A stretch of 10,570 nt of DNA from Pseudomonadota bacterium (lineage in GTDB: Bacteria; Myxococcota; Bradymonadia; UBA4248): assembly GCA_017629415.1 (NCBI GenBank), contig JAGBXG010000103.1:1-10570 (forward strand), in the 5' to 3' direction. A model generated the notes under the pieces. It had not been told where the DNA came from and ran no database searches. It worked only from the letters and a program-made list of their open reading frames with translations. The translations under genes were made by a program, and so were the position numbers. Every line of letters starts with the position of its first letter. The first letter of the stretch is position 1. This document shows positions 1-6,322 of the stretch, piece after piece.

Positions 1-33
1 GCAAATAGCGCCGCAGGGGGCTTGGCCCCCTGC
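1..33. repeat. Half of a bulged-hairpin repeat plus an adjoining G-run hairpin
   Basis: Bases 1-10 (GCAAATAGCG) match the right arm of the complete hairpin at 8741-8780, which has GCAAATAGC at 8768-8776. The left arm would lie before the window. Directly after it, bases 13-21 pair perfectly with 25-33 (GCAGGGGGC with GCCCCCTGC, loop TTG), a 9-bp GC-rich stem. No T-run follows, so it is not a canonical intrinsic terminator on this strand. It probably marks the end of a gene lying before the window. Bases 34-101 show no confident promoter. Confidence 0.5.
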
Positions 34-101
34 AGACATTCTGGCATTGTTCCAAGAGACGGCATGATTGAGTGATTCCCTAAACATAGATAGCAGTCAG
101 C

Positions 102-1118
102 ATGAAAGTAGTTCCTACATTATTGGCCGATACAGCCACGATTCTTTTGCTTGCTTCCACGCCCAAGGAGCAGGCGGTACTGACGAAAGCCTTGTCCGCA
201 ACGGGATGTAATCTTCAGGTTGTTTCGAGCATATATGAAGCCGAGCAGACGATAATGCATAGCAATATTGATTTGCTTGTTGCCGATTATGATTCGGAGG
301 CTCAGATGCTTGAAGCGAATGGTCGTGCTGCGTTGGATAATTTTTTGGAACGATTTTCGATGTTGCCTGCGTCCCATTGGGTGAATGGTCGTACTCGCAT
401 TTTGCTGCTGGCTGAACGCCGCAATCGCGAAGAAATGCACAACATTTTTGGTTTGTCATTTTCGAGCAATATTGTGGCGAAAACGCATGATTTTTCATGG
501 GAAGAGCTCATTATTACAGTGGGCAAGATTATTCGTAACGATATTTTCGGGATTGAGAAATATTTGTGTTATGGCGCGACGCCGGTGGCTTATGAGGTGA
601 CTTCGAGTTTGCAGAAGGATCCTTTGCTGAATGCCCTTTCGGATTATGCGGCCAATGTTGGGATTAATAAGCGCATCATTTCGACGATAACGGCAGTGGC
701 CGACGAACTTTTAATGAATGCGATTTATAACGCGCCGATTTATCCCAATGGTGTTCGTCCTTATGCGCGTCGTTCTCGCACGGTGCCTGTGGATCTGCAG
801 CCTGGGGAAAGCTGTTTCTTTTCGTTTGCCAGTAACGGCACACATTTTATTATTTCCGTTCGTGATCGCTTTGGTTCTCTGACGCCGGAAAAGATCCGTG
901 GATATCTGGCTCGCTGTTTTGCGATGGGCAACGATCAGATTGAACAGAAACAAGGCGGTGCCGGGATGGGATTTTATTTCATCATGGAAAATCTGAACAA
1001 GCTTGTCGTCAATATCAGTCCGGGACGCGGTACCGAGTTTATCGGCATTATCGATATTTCGGGGACGTACAGGGATTATGTGGAGCAATATAAATCGTTC
1101 CATATTTTTGTGGGTTGA
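102..1118 (+). CDS. Receiver-like / HATPase_c (GHKL) two-domain regulatory protein
   Basis: A 338-residue cytosolic protein with no signal peptide or membrane segment. Residues about 12-130 resemble a response-regulator receiver fold: ILLLAS beta strand, DLLVAD ending at D62 (the place of the phospho-acceptor), RILLLAE, and K127 in IVAKT. The acidic pair normally after strand 1 is replaced by A18-S19, so the domain looks degenerate. Residues about 195-320 carry the GHKL ATPase boxes: N box DELLMNA (E202, N206), G1 box D255-R-F-G258, and G2 box GGAGMG (285-290) followed by GRGTEF. There is no histidine phospho-acceptor (DHp) domain, so it is more like RsbW/SpoIIAB-type anti-sigma or switch kinases than a classic sensor kinase. 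Its partner is not visible here. The ATG at 102 lacks a clear Shine-Dalgarno, so the start is likely but not certain. A hairpin with a T-run follows the stop. Confidence 0.8.
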   Translation: MKVVPTLLADTATILLLASTPKEQAVLTKALSATGCNLQVVSSIYEAEQTIMHSNIDLLVADYDSEAQMLEANGRAALDNFLERFSMLPASHWVNGRTRILLLAERRNREEMHNIFGLSFSSNIVAKTHDFSWEELIITVGKIIRNDIFGIEKYLCYGATPVAYEVTSSLQKDPLLNALSDYAANVGINKRIISTITAVADELLMNAIYNAPIYPNGVRPYARRSRTVPVDLQPGESCFFSFASNGTHFIISVRDRFGSLTPEKIRGYLARCFAMGNDQIEQKQGGAGMGFYFIMENLNKLVVNISPGRGTEFIGIIDISGTYRDYVEQYKSFHIFVG

Positions 1119-1125
1119 TAAAGGG

Positions 1126-1158
1126 ATGCGAACGCATGGCATTGTGTTCGCATTTTTT
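1126..1158 (+). terminator. Intrinsic terminator after the HATPase gene
   Basis: ATGCGAAC (1126-1133) pairs perfectly with GTTCGCAT (1146-1153), with a 12-base loop, and is followed by a T-run (1153-1158). It begins 7 bases after the upstream stop codon. The stem is only moderately GC-rich. The ATG at 1126 that could extend the next gene upstream is the left arm of this hairpin, which argues against its use as a start. Confidence 0.6.
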
Positions 1159-1212
1159 GCATCTGCCTTTCTGAGTCGGATTGTTTTTGTGTTTATGTGT
1201 TTGTTCTGTCGT

Positions 1213-2805
1213 ATGTCTGTTCGTCATTCCATTTGTATTTTGACCGTATTATGGTGTTTTTTGAGTTTTGCCACACCAGTTTTGGCTCAGGAACATGAGA
1301 TATCTTTACCGCCAGAGGTTTCTGTGCAGCCTGAGACGGTTGTAGACATGACAGATGGTGAGTTGGATGCAGCGATGTTTGTGCCAGCTGCAGAACCCTT
1401 GCCTGTTTCTGAACTTGGGATGGAACAGCCGGAAAGTGTGGACGCATATAGGGAATCGGGAGACGGCTTTGATATTTTAGAAGCAGGTCAGGTTGCGACA
1501 AGTTTGCCCAATCCGACATATGAGCTGGAATATATTCGTATCGCCGGCAATTATCAGCATTCTAAAGACAGAATATTGAAGATTATGGAGCTTGAGGAAG
1601 GTGCGGAACTGACTCTTGAGCAGCTGGAAGAAGCGCGCGTCAAGCTGATGATCAGCGGTTTGTTTCATGCTGTTGAACTGCATATTTATCCGGGCACAGA
1701 AAGACAGAAACTTGAGTTAGAGTTGCTTGTGGATGAACGTTCGCCGTTCCAGGTGAATCAGTATTTTATCGGTACCAGTCAGAAAACACCATTTTGGTTG
1801 GGGCTTGATGTGAGCTGGCTTGCGCCGTTCGCGAGCAGTCATCGTTTTCGGATGGCTTTTGTGGCTACAACGGTAAACGATTACAGCTTGAATTTGGGTT
1901 ATATGGTGCCTTCTATTCACCAATTTCCGATATCTTTGATGTTTTCGGTTCAATCTTCTCAGGGACATGAGGAATTTTTCTTGCCTCATGAACAGAGTGT
2001 AGAGACGGGTAGATTTTTTAGAGCCAAGCCATTGGGGGATATGGATTACGAGAAGCATGGCGGCAGTTTGGGTGTGGGTTACAGTTTTAAGCCCGAGCTT
2101 CGGATGATGGTTCGATTGGAATATATGCATTTGCTGCGTCATCGCGATGCGGATGTTTGGGGTGATGCCCTGGATCGCTATTTGCGTTCCGGCCGCAGTC
2201 ATTTGACGACAGCTTTGGCCAATATTACGTATGATACGCGCAAGGGCAGGATTTTGCCCAATTCCGGTCACATGCTTTCTTTCAGCATCAAGGGGACTGC
2301 GAAAACAGCGGCATCCCAGTATGCTTTTATTAAGATGAATGTTGCACATCAGAGCAACTGGCAGGTTGCTTCGCAGCATGTTTTACGTTTGAATACATTT
2401 GCGGGATTTTTGTACGGCAGTGCGCCATTTTTTGAGAAGTTTTTCTATCATGATTTTTATTCTTTGGGCACGAGCCGTGTTTTAGGTCTTAATTTGAGCA
2501 GTCGCAGTGCCTATGATTTACTGGGTACGGGGTCATCTGACTTAGGTTATGAAGATTATCTTGTTCATTTGGCATTTTCTTATGCCTGGCAGCCTCTTGA
2601 GAGGCAGATTGAACTGTTTGTGACTGCAGGGGCCACGTGGGCCGATTCCTTGGAGCAAGAAGCTGTCCATTTTGGGATTCGTTCTGAATCTGAACGCGGT
2701 GTTTTTCCGGTAGATTTGTCGCTGAATGCAGGCGCACGTTTTAAAACCGATTACGGTATTTTCAGCCTGACAATTGGCCATGTTCTCGATTTGGCAGCGA
2801 GGTAG
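1213..2805 (+). CDS. Omp85-superfamily outer-membrane beta-barrel protein with one POTRA domain
   Basis: Outer-membrane protein of the BamA/TamA/FhaC (Omp85) superfamily, members of which insert or translocate proteins at the outer membrane. From the ATG at 1213 it is 530 residues. A signal peptide (hydrophobic 7-24, likely cut after VLA at 25) is followed by a low-complexity acidic linker (26-100), then one POTRA-like domain (about 103-177: IRIAGN, a G-x-E-LT turn, SGLFHAVEL, and LELELLVDE). The barrel runs from about 178 to 530 and contains the family hallmark YDTRKGRILPNSG (340-352). The lid motif usually read as VRGF/Y appears as SRVLGL (421-426), keeping the Arg. A single POTRA and no long passenger favour a small Omp85 of unknown cargo over BamA itself. 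The open frame extends upstream to 1003, but that part overlaps the previous gene and the terminator. The start at 1213 gives a clean signal peptide, although no good ribosome site is visible; ATG 1195 is an alternative. Confidence 0.8.
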   Translation: MSVRHSICILTVLWCFLSFATPVLAQEHEISLPPEVSVQPETVVDMTDGELDAAMFVPAAEPLPVSELGMEQPESVDAYRESGDGFDILEAGQVATSLPNPTYELEYIRIAGNYQHSKDRILKIMELEEGAELTLEQLEEARVKLMISGLFHAVELHIYPGTERQKLELELLVDERSPFQVNQYFIGTSQKTPFWLGLDVSWLAPFASSHRFRMAFVATTVNDYSLNLGYMVPSIHQFPISLMFSVQSSQGHEEFFLPHEQSVETGRFFRAKPLGDMDYEKHGGSLGVGYSFKPELRMMVRLEYMHLLRHRDADVWGDALDRYLRSGRSHLTTALANITYDTRKGRILPNSGHMLSFSIKGTAKTAASQYAFIKMNVAHQSNWQVASQHVLRLNTFAGFLYGSAPFFEKFFYHDFYSLGTSRVLGLNLSSRSAYDLLGTGSSDLGYEDYLVHLAFSYAWQPLERQIELFVTAGATWADSLEQEAVHFGIRSESERGVFPVDLSLNAGARFKTDYGIFSLTIGHVLDLAAR

Positions 2806-2809
2806 GCTT

Positions 2810-3472
2810 ATGCATAGGTTGATTTATCTCGTGGGGTTGTTGGGGATAGGGTTGCTGCCTTCGATGTCTTGGGCGCAGCATTCCGATATTGTTCAGTGTG
2901 CCGAAAGCGAAAAGCGGATTCTTTGTAATTTATCGATTTACGATTTTATCGAGCGCGTGAGCCCGATATTGACGAATGGTTGGGAGAACACGCTTCAGAT
3001 TGATATTGCCTTGCTCAACAGTGCTGGGGACAAAGTGATTCAGCGGAGTCGTTTGGAAGCTACTCAGCGCTGTTATTTGGATCCTTTTGCTTCACCGTGT
3101 CTGATATTGTGGCGCGGTGCGCCGACTTGGCAGCGTTACCGCGATGAAAATGCCTTTCTGAAGGCGATGTCTCATTTTGGTATTCAGGCATTGACGCTGA
3201 CAGATTTGCCGGCCGACAATTATAAGATTCGCATTCATATTCAGTTGACGGCAAGTGCGCAGAAGCGTCTGGAATCGATTCGCAGCTGGTTCAAGCAGAG
3301 CGGCAGTGATTCCGGTAATGGTGTATTTGGCAATGGGTCTTTTATCGGGTCTTTTTTGAGCAGCCGCGCCGAAGCTATTGAAGATGATGTTTATGAAATC
3401 GAGCTGGAGACGACGCAGTTTTACATCGATTTGAACTTTGTTGCGCCTGAATTGCCGCCGGCTGAGATGTAA
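2810..3472 (+). CDS. Secreted protein of unknown function, partner of the Omp85 gene
   Basis: A 220-residue protein starting at ATG 2810, 4 bases after the Omp85 stop, with a GAGG ribosome site overlapping that stop region; the two are surely one operon. An upstream in-frame ATG at 2774 would overlap the barrel gene and spoil the signal peptide. Residues 1-22 form a signal peptide (cleavage after SWA), so the product is periplasmic or surface exposed. Two cysteine pairs with identical 9-residue spacing (C30/C39 and C88/C97) may form disulfides. Residues about 163-186 are a Gly/Ser-rich flexible stretch, followed by an acidic segment and a beta-like C terminus. The arrangement (beta-rich segments, YRDENAFLKAM, then YKIRIHIQLT) is loosely like the DUF4390 family of secreted proteins, but I cannot confirm that. 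The context suggests a periplasmic accessory or client of the Omp85 barrel. Confidence 0.75.
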   Translation: MHRLIYLVGLLGIGLLPSMSWAQHSDIVQCAESEKRILCNLSIYDFIERVSPILTNGWENTLQIDIALLNSAGDKVIQRSRLEATQRCYLDPFASPCLILWRGAPTWQRYRDENAFLKAMSHFGIQALTLTDLPADNYKIRIHIQLTASAQKRLESIRSWFKQSGSDSGNGVFGNGSFIGSFLSSRAEAIEDDVYEIELETTQFYIDLNFVAPELPPAEM

Positions 3473-3542
3473 CAAAGCTTCATAACATCTTTGTTCATGT
3501 TTTTTGGGGGGGGCAGCGGCCCCCTTCGGCGCTTTTGGCGCG

Positions 3543-3568
3543 GCGTATGCCGATTTATCGGCATAGCG
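3543..3568 (+). repeat. Bulged-hairpin repeat, copy A
   Basis: GCGTAT at 3543-3548 and ATAGCG at 3563-3568 flank a perfect palindrome (TATGCCGAT, TT, ATCGGCATA). TAT pairs with ATA, G3545 is bulged, and G3543-C3544 pair with G3566-C3567. The same bulge geometry recurs in the other copies. Confidence 0.65.
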
Positions 3569-3579
3569 GCGCCCGCGCA

Positions 3580-3608
3580 GCGTATGGAGGGCTTAGCCCG
3601 ACATAGCG
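3580..3608 (+). repeat. Bulged-hairpin repeat, copy B
   Basis: GCGTAT at 3580-3585 and ATAGCG at 3603-3608. Pairing: GC with GC, bulged G3582, TATG with CATA, two adjacent G-A mismatches (G3587-A3601, A3588-G3600), then GGGC with GCCC and loop TTA. With A3579 bulged, five more GC pairs extend the base (3574-3578 with 3608-3612). Confidence 0.6.
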
Positions 3609-3635
3609 CGCGCCAATACGCGCCTTCCCCCGCGT

Positions 3636-3661
3636 CGCTATGCCTCTGACGCGGCATACGC
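3636..3661 (-). repeat. Bulged-hairpin repeat, copy C (inverted)
   Basis: CGCTAT at 3636-3641 and ATACGC at 3656-3661; read on the minus strand this is GCGTATGCC, an 8-base loop, then GGCATAGCG. TATGCC pairs with GGCATA, the bulge falls at C3659, and G3637-C3638 pair with G3660-C3661. The asymmetric bulge gives the element a direction, and this copy points opposite to A and B. Confidence 0.6.
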
Positions 3662-3670
3662 GCCGCTGTT

Positions 3671-4942
3671 TCAGTATCGTGCTTCAATCTGAAGCAGGAG
3701 TTCGTTGTCATCAAAGGGTTCGTCGGGAATGTTCAGAGCCGGCACGCCATTTTTTTCCATAAAGAAGCTGTATTCAAGCCGAAGTGACAGAATATCTCCG
3801 ATGAGATTGAGTCGTGCCGCGAGCGTGACGATACGGTGATCCCATGAAATGGCGTTGTTGAGTTCCGGTGAACGCAGGGCATGCGAAGTGCTGATGGGAT
3901 TGTCGGCATCGAGCAGCCATGTTTGTTCATATCTGGCCAGAATTTCGAAGGTATTGAAATAGTTGGCATCCCGGCTGTAGGTGTATGAAGCCTGTGCATA
4001 CATGCCTGCGCGTTTTAAATGTTGTTCACTGGAGGCGATGGCCTCTGCGAGGAGGTGTACGCCGTATCCGTCATAGCCAAGTCTGCCGCCGGCCCACCAG
4101 ATAAGTGAAGTGTTGGTTTCGGGATTGAATGCCGGAAGGGAACGATAGTAGGGAAAATCTGAAATCAGTGTATTGATGCCGTTTTTGGTAGCGATTTGAC
4201 CGATATGTCCAAATCCTTCGGCAGTGAAGCCATGTGTTGAGATGCGGACGAGGGCAGTGCCGGCTGCTGAGTTTCCTGAAAAAGCTTTGGCTGTGCCGTA
4301 AGAGAGTGTTTTGAGGGAGCCTGCGTAAGTGGAGGAACCGTGAATGGGTTCCGATTTAAGCGGCCGCATCATGGAAACGGAGGCGTAGAGTACAATGGAG
4401 GTGTTTTCTGAGGGTTGAAAGCGCGCGCCATAGGCCGCATGGTATTCGGGATTTTTCCAGTACTGTGTGGCGATAAGGGGGTAACGGACGGTATGGCGGT
4501 GTGTGGCGACAATGGAATTTTGATAGCCGATTTCGGCGCCATGGCTGAACCATGTTTCAAGGTCTTGTTTGTATTCGAAGTAGATGGCACCGAGGGATGC
4601 GCCTTCTGTTGTAAAGGTCACGTTTGTATTGAGCCATAGCAGTTCCTGCCAGTTGAGACGAAACGCGAGTTCGAAACTGTCCAGTTCAACAAAAGGCGAA
4701 CGCGTGCCGATAGTGGCAGTGTCAGTTGGACTGTCATATCCTGGGCCGCCTTCTCCCTGCAGATCATGCAGGCCAAGACGGGCACGTCCTTTGATTTCAA
4801 GCGTCAAGTCTTCATAACTGAGCGCAAACCGAGGCGGTGCATGCATGGTGTCAAATTCGTCAAAAGCCATGCTGGGTTGTGCATAAGTGCATGCACAGGC
4901 ACATGCGCAAGCAGTGAGCCAATATTTTAAAGTTTTTTGCAT
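3671..4942 (-). CDS. Porin-like outer-membrane beta-barrel protein
   Basis: A 423-residue secreted protein. The signal peptide (1 to about 26, cleavage after SMA) has an odd hydrophobic core of four Ala-Cys dipeptides (ACACACAC, residues 11-18); these are the only cysteines seen. The mature part is a long series of amphipathic strands with aromatic girdles (for example FELAFRLNWQELLWLNTNVTF, shown here in part as FELAFRLN and LLWLNTNVTF) and turns rich in Gly, Asn and Asp. It ends in LLLQIEARY, a C-terminal strand with a terminal aromatic residue, as expected for Bam-dependent barrels. This pattern fits a 16-18-stranded porin or a related outer-membrane channel, but I recognise no substrate-specific family. 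It has no POTRA or plug domain. It stands alone, transcribed towards the Omp85 operon. No strong Shine-Dalgarno precedes the ATG at 4942. Confidence 0.7.
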   Translation of the reverse strand: MQKTLKYWLTACACACACTYAQPSMAFDEFDTMHAPPRFALSYEDLTLEIKGRARLGLHDLQGEGGPGYDSPTDTATIGTRSPFVELDSFELAFRLNWQELLWLNTNVTFTTEGASLGAIYFEYKQDLETWFSHGAEIGYQNSIVATHRHTVRYPLIATQYWKNPEYHAAYGARFQPSENTSIVLYASVSMMRPLKSEPIHGSSTYAGSLKTLSYGTAKAFSGNSAAGTALVRISTHGFTAEGFGHIGQIATKNGINTLISDFPYYRSLPAFNPETNTSLIWWAGGRLGYDGYGVHLLAEAIASSEQHLKRAGMYAQASYTYSRDANYFNTFEILARYEQTWLLDADNPISTSHALRSPELNNAISWDHRIVTLAARLNLIGDILSLRLEYSFFMEKNGVPALNIPDEPFDDNELLLQIEARY

Positions 4943-5028
4943 ATATCAAACCGATAATGTCAAGTTTGGCATTTGAAAACCGATGGGCGACGTTTGGATT
5001 TGTCGGGGATAAAATGATTTATTTTTTG

Positions 5029-5058
5029 TGTTTGCTGTCATATTTTATGTTTGCTGTC
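5029..5058. repeat. Direct repeat in the divergent intergenic region
   Basis: TGTTTGCTGTC occurs at 5029-5039 and again at 5048-5058, an identical 11-mer with a 19-bp period (about two helical turns). It lies between the porin-like gene (-) and the membrane-protein gene (+), so it could be a regulator site for either. The rest of the 181-base region (4943-5123) is AT-rich. A weak promoter for the + gene may use TTGATA at 5077-5082 with TATGCA at 5099-5104. Confidence 0.35.
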
Positions 5059-5123
5059 TTCATAAAAAGAGCAGTCTTGATATTGTCATTTATCACAATA
5101 TGCATTCAAATACAGGATAACAG

Positions 5124-5465
5124 ATGGCTGAACAATCTCCGCAACACAAACATGTTACTGTCGCCGACTGGGTTGTTTTTATGTGTTTAATGACACTTCC
5201 CATTGTCAATGTTGTTTTACCTTTTTATGAGGCTTTTGGGAGTGACCGAAATCCGAGCAAGCAGAATTTTTGCCGAGCCTATTTGATTTTAATGGTTTTA
5301 TCATGGGTGTGTGTCATTGCTTTCATCGGGTTATTTGGGGCGGCATTTTCTGCGCTTTTAGGGGATATGGATTTTTCTCAAATGCCTGAGCTTCAAAATC
5401 TTCAGGGTCTGGAAGACCTCATGAAGATGCAGCAGGCTCCGGTTCAACAGCCGGTTCAACAATAA
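5124..5465 (+). CDS. Small two-helix inner-membrane protein
   Basis: A 113-residue protein with a short hydrophilic N terminus, one transmembrane helix at about 14-36 (DWVVFMCLMTLPIVNVVLPF), a polar loop with SDRNPSKQNFCRAY (40-53), and a second helix at about 51-79. The pattern 'V..DW...L...IP.VN......F.S..NPSK.NF.RAY' matches a widespread uncharacterised family of small bacterial membrane proteins that I know only as hypothetical. The C-terminal tail (80-113) is cytosolic or periplasmic, with an amphipathic stretch and a Gln/Pro/Val end (QQAPVQQPVQQ) encoded by two near-identical 12-bp units at 5439-5450 and 5451-5462. An AGGA ribosome site (5114-5117) is well placed before the ATG. The next gene starts 8 bases after the stop, so they are probably co-expressed. 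Confidence 0.8.
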   Translation: MAEQSPQHKHVTVADWVVFMCLMTLPIVNVVLPFYEAFGSDRNPSKQNFCRAYLILMVLSWVCVIAFIGLFGAAFSALLGDMDFSQMPELQNLQGLEDLMKMQQAPVQQPVQQ

Positions 5466-5473
5466 GATGTATC

Positions 5474-6163
5474 ATGGATTTGAATTATCTTGATAAAGCA
5501 GAGTCTGTGGCCTTATCCGAAGGTCCGGATGCAGCGGCACGATTTTTGGGTGCGTATCGTCGTGAGGTATGCGATGCATTGTCCCAAACACCGTCAAAGA
5601 TTGGGGAATTGCTTCAGATCAGTTCACAGCAAATGCATTATCTTTGTCAGGCAGACATGCCTGATAAAGCTGTTGGCATTGCAGAATGGTTTTTGCATAC
5701 GCTTCATCACCTTGAAGCCGAGATGTCAGCCGTAGAATTTGTGCATCTCAAGCGTGCTCTGCGCGAAAGTTTTTCGCGTTTTTTTATGCGTTATGCCCGT
5801 GCTCTTCGCGATCTTGGGCGCATGGAGGACATGCGTCTGAGTGTGCGCACGGCATTAGATTTGACGCAGGAGCTTGCCTTGGCCATAGTCAGCATGGCGC
5901 ATCTTTATCGGCCCTTGCAGACGTATGAAACATTAGAAAATGAGCCTGCCCGTGAGTGGCTTTTGAAACGATTTGCGGAATGTCTGGCAGCTTTGGATTT
6001 TTCAGGACAGCATGATACGCCGTTTCGCGCCGCACTGGATGAATATCAATATGCTTTGCGCGGTGAAGATAAACTTGAGGAAGCTCGAACCGCTTTAAAC
6101 GCCTTATCGCAAGCTTATCCGGATGATATTGCGGTTTCGGCGTTATGCCGTTTATTGGGATAA
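5474..6163 (+). CDS. Alpha-helical cytosolic protein of unknown function
   Basis: A 229-residue protein with no signal peptide or membrane segment. The sequence is almost wholly helical, with Ala/Leu/Arg/Glu-rich stretches. The C-terminal part (about 190-229: ALRGEDKLEEARTALNALSQAYPDD) reads like a TPR/SEL1-type helix pair, and the middle (about 85-150) also looks like antiparallel helices, so a TPR-like scaffold is plausible. I recognise no named family and no catalytic motif. It begins 8 bases downstream of the small membrane protein gene without an obvious ribosome site, suggesting translation coupled to that gene. A cytosolic scaffold working with the membrane protein is an inference from this pairing only. 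Confidence 0.7.
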   Translation: MDLNYLDKAESVALSEGPDAAARFLGAYRREVCDALSQTPSKIGELLQISSQQMHYLCQADMPDKAVGIAEWFLHTLHHLEAEMSAVEFVHLKRALRESFSRFFMRYARALRDLGRMEDMRLSVRTALDLTQELALAIVSMAHLYRPLQTYETLENEPAREWLLKRFAECLAALDFSGQHDTPFRAALDEYQYALRGEDKLEEARTALNALSQAYPDDIAVSALCRLLG

Positions 6164-6181
6164 GAGATTTTTTTGTATTTT

Positions 6182-6268
6182 GGGGGGAGGGGGGCGATGC
6201 CCCACGGTGTACGCAAAGTTCTTTTGGGGCTCCGCCCCAAGCCTCGCCAAGGGGCATGAGCCCCTTGG
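6182..6268. repeat. G-run hairpin cluster between convergent genes
   Basis: This lies in the 159-base spacer between two convergent genes. A T-run (6168-6174) comes just after the upstream stop. Then follow GGGGGG-A-GGGGGG (6182-6194), a 5-bp stem (6191-6195 with 6199-6203), a 7-bp stem TTGGGGC/GCCCCAA (6224-6230 with 6234-6240, loop TCC), and a 9-bp stem CCAAGGGGC/GCCCCTTGG (6247-6255 with 6260-6268, loop ATGA). Neither strand shows a T-run after a stem, so this is not a textbook terminator. The style matches the hairpins at 13-33 and 3509-3524, which suggests a genome-wide intergenic class. No coding sequence is seen here. Confidence 0.6.
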
Positions 6269-6322
6269 AACCTGCAATGGATTTGACGTGTTTGTGGGTT
6301 AGACGGGGGGCGCTTGCTGGTG

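Larger units (their letters stand above)
3476..3668. repeat. Hairpin-rich spacer between convergent genes
   Basis: This spacer of about 190 bases separates two convergent genes and is far richer in G and C than its flanks. In order it holds a T-run (3500-3505), an eight-G run (3506-3513) forming a 6-bp stem with GCCCCC (3509-3514 with 3519-3524), three hairpins bounded by GCGTAT and ATAGCG (listed separately), and alternating GC-rich sequence. No credible coding sequence is seen. The T-run precedes the G-run hairpin rather than following it, so this is not a standard intrinsic terminator, although the structures may protect 3' ends of both transcripts. Confidence 0.65.

Noticed and set aside
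1003..1212. Upstream extension of the Omp85 reading frame
   Set aside because: It overlaps the end of the previous gene and the terminator hairpin, and places a second hydrophobic stretch before a good signal peptide.
2774..2809. Upstream start (ATG 2774) for the secreted partner
   Set aside because: It overlaps the Omp85 gene and spoils the signal peptide; ATG 2810 has a GAGG site at suitable distance.
3500..3524. Intrinsic terminator at the G-run hairpin
   Set aside because: The T-run lies before the stem rather than after it, and the minus strand shows an A-run after the stem, so it fits neither direction.
3421..3714. Minus-strand frame across the GC-rich spacer
   Set aside because: It runs through the hairpin repeats and both flanking genes, with Arg/Pro-rich content typical of GC-rich non-coding DNA.
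4935..4963. Minus-strand TTGACA near the start of the porin-like gene
   Set aside because: No -10 box lies at proper spacing before the ATG; the place for one falls at the start codon.
4957..5190. Hydrophobic 77-codon frame in the divergent intergenic region
   Set aside because: It has no ribosome site, overlaps the well-supported membrane protein gene in another frame, and its hydrophobicity follows from T-rich sequence.
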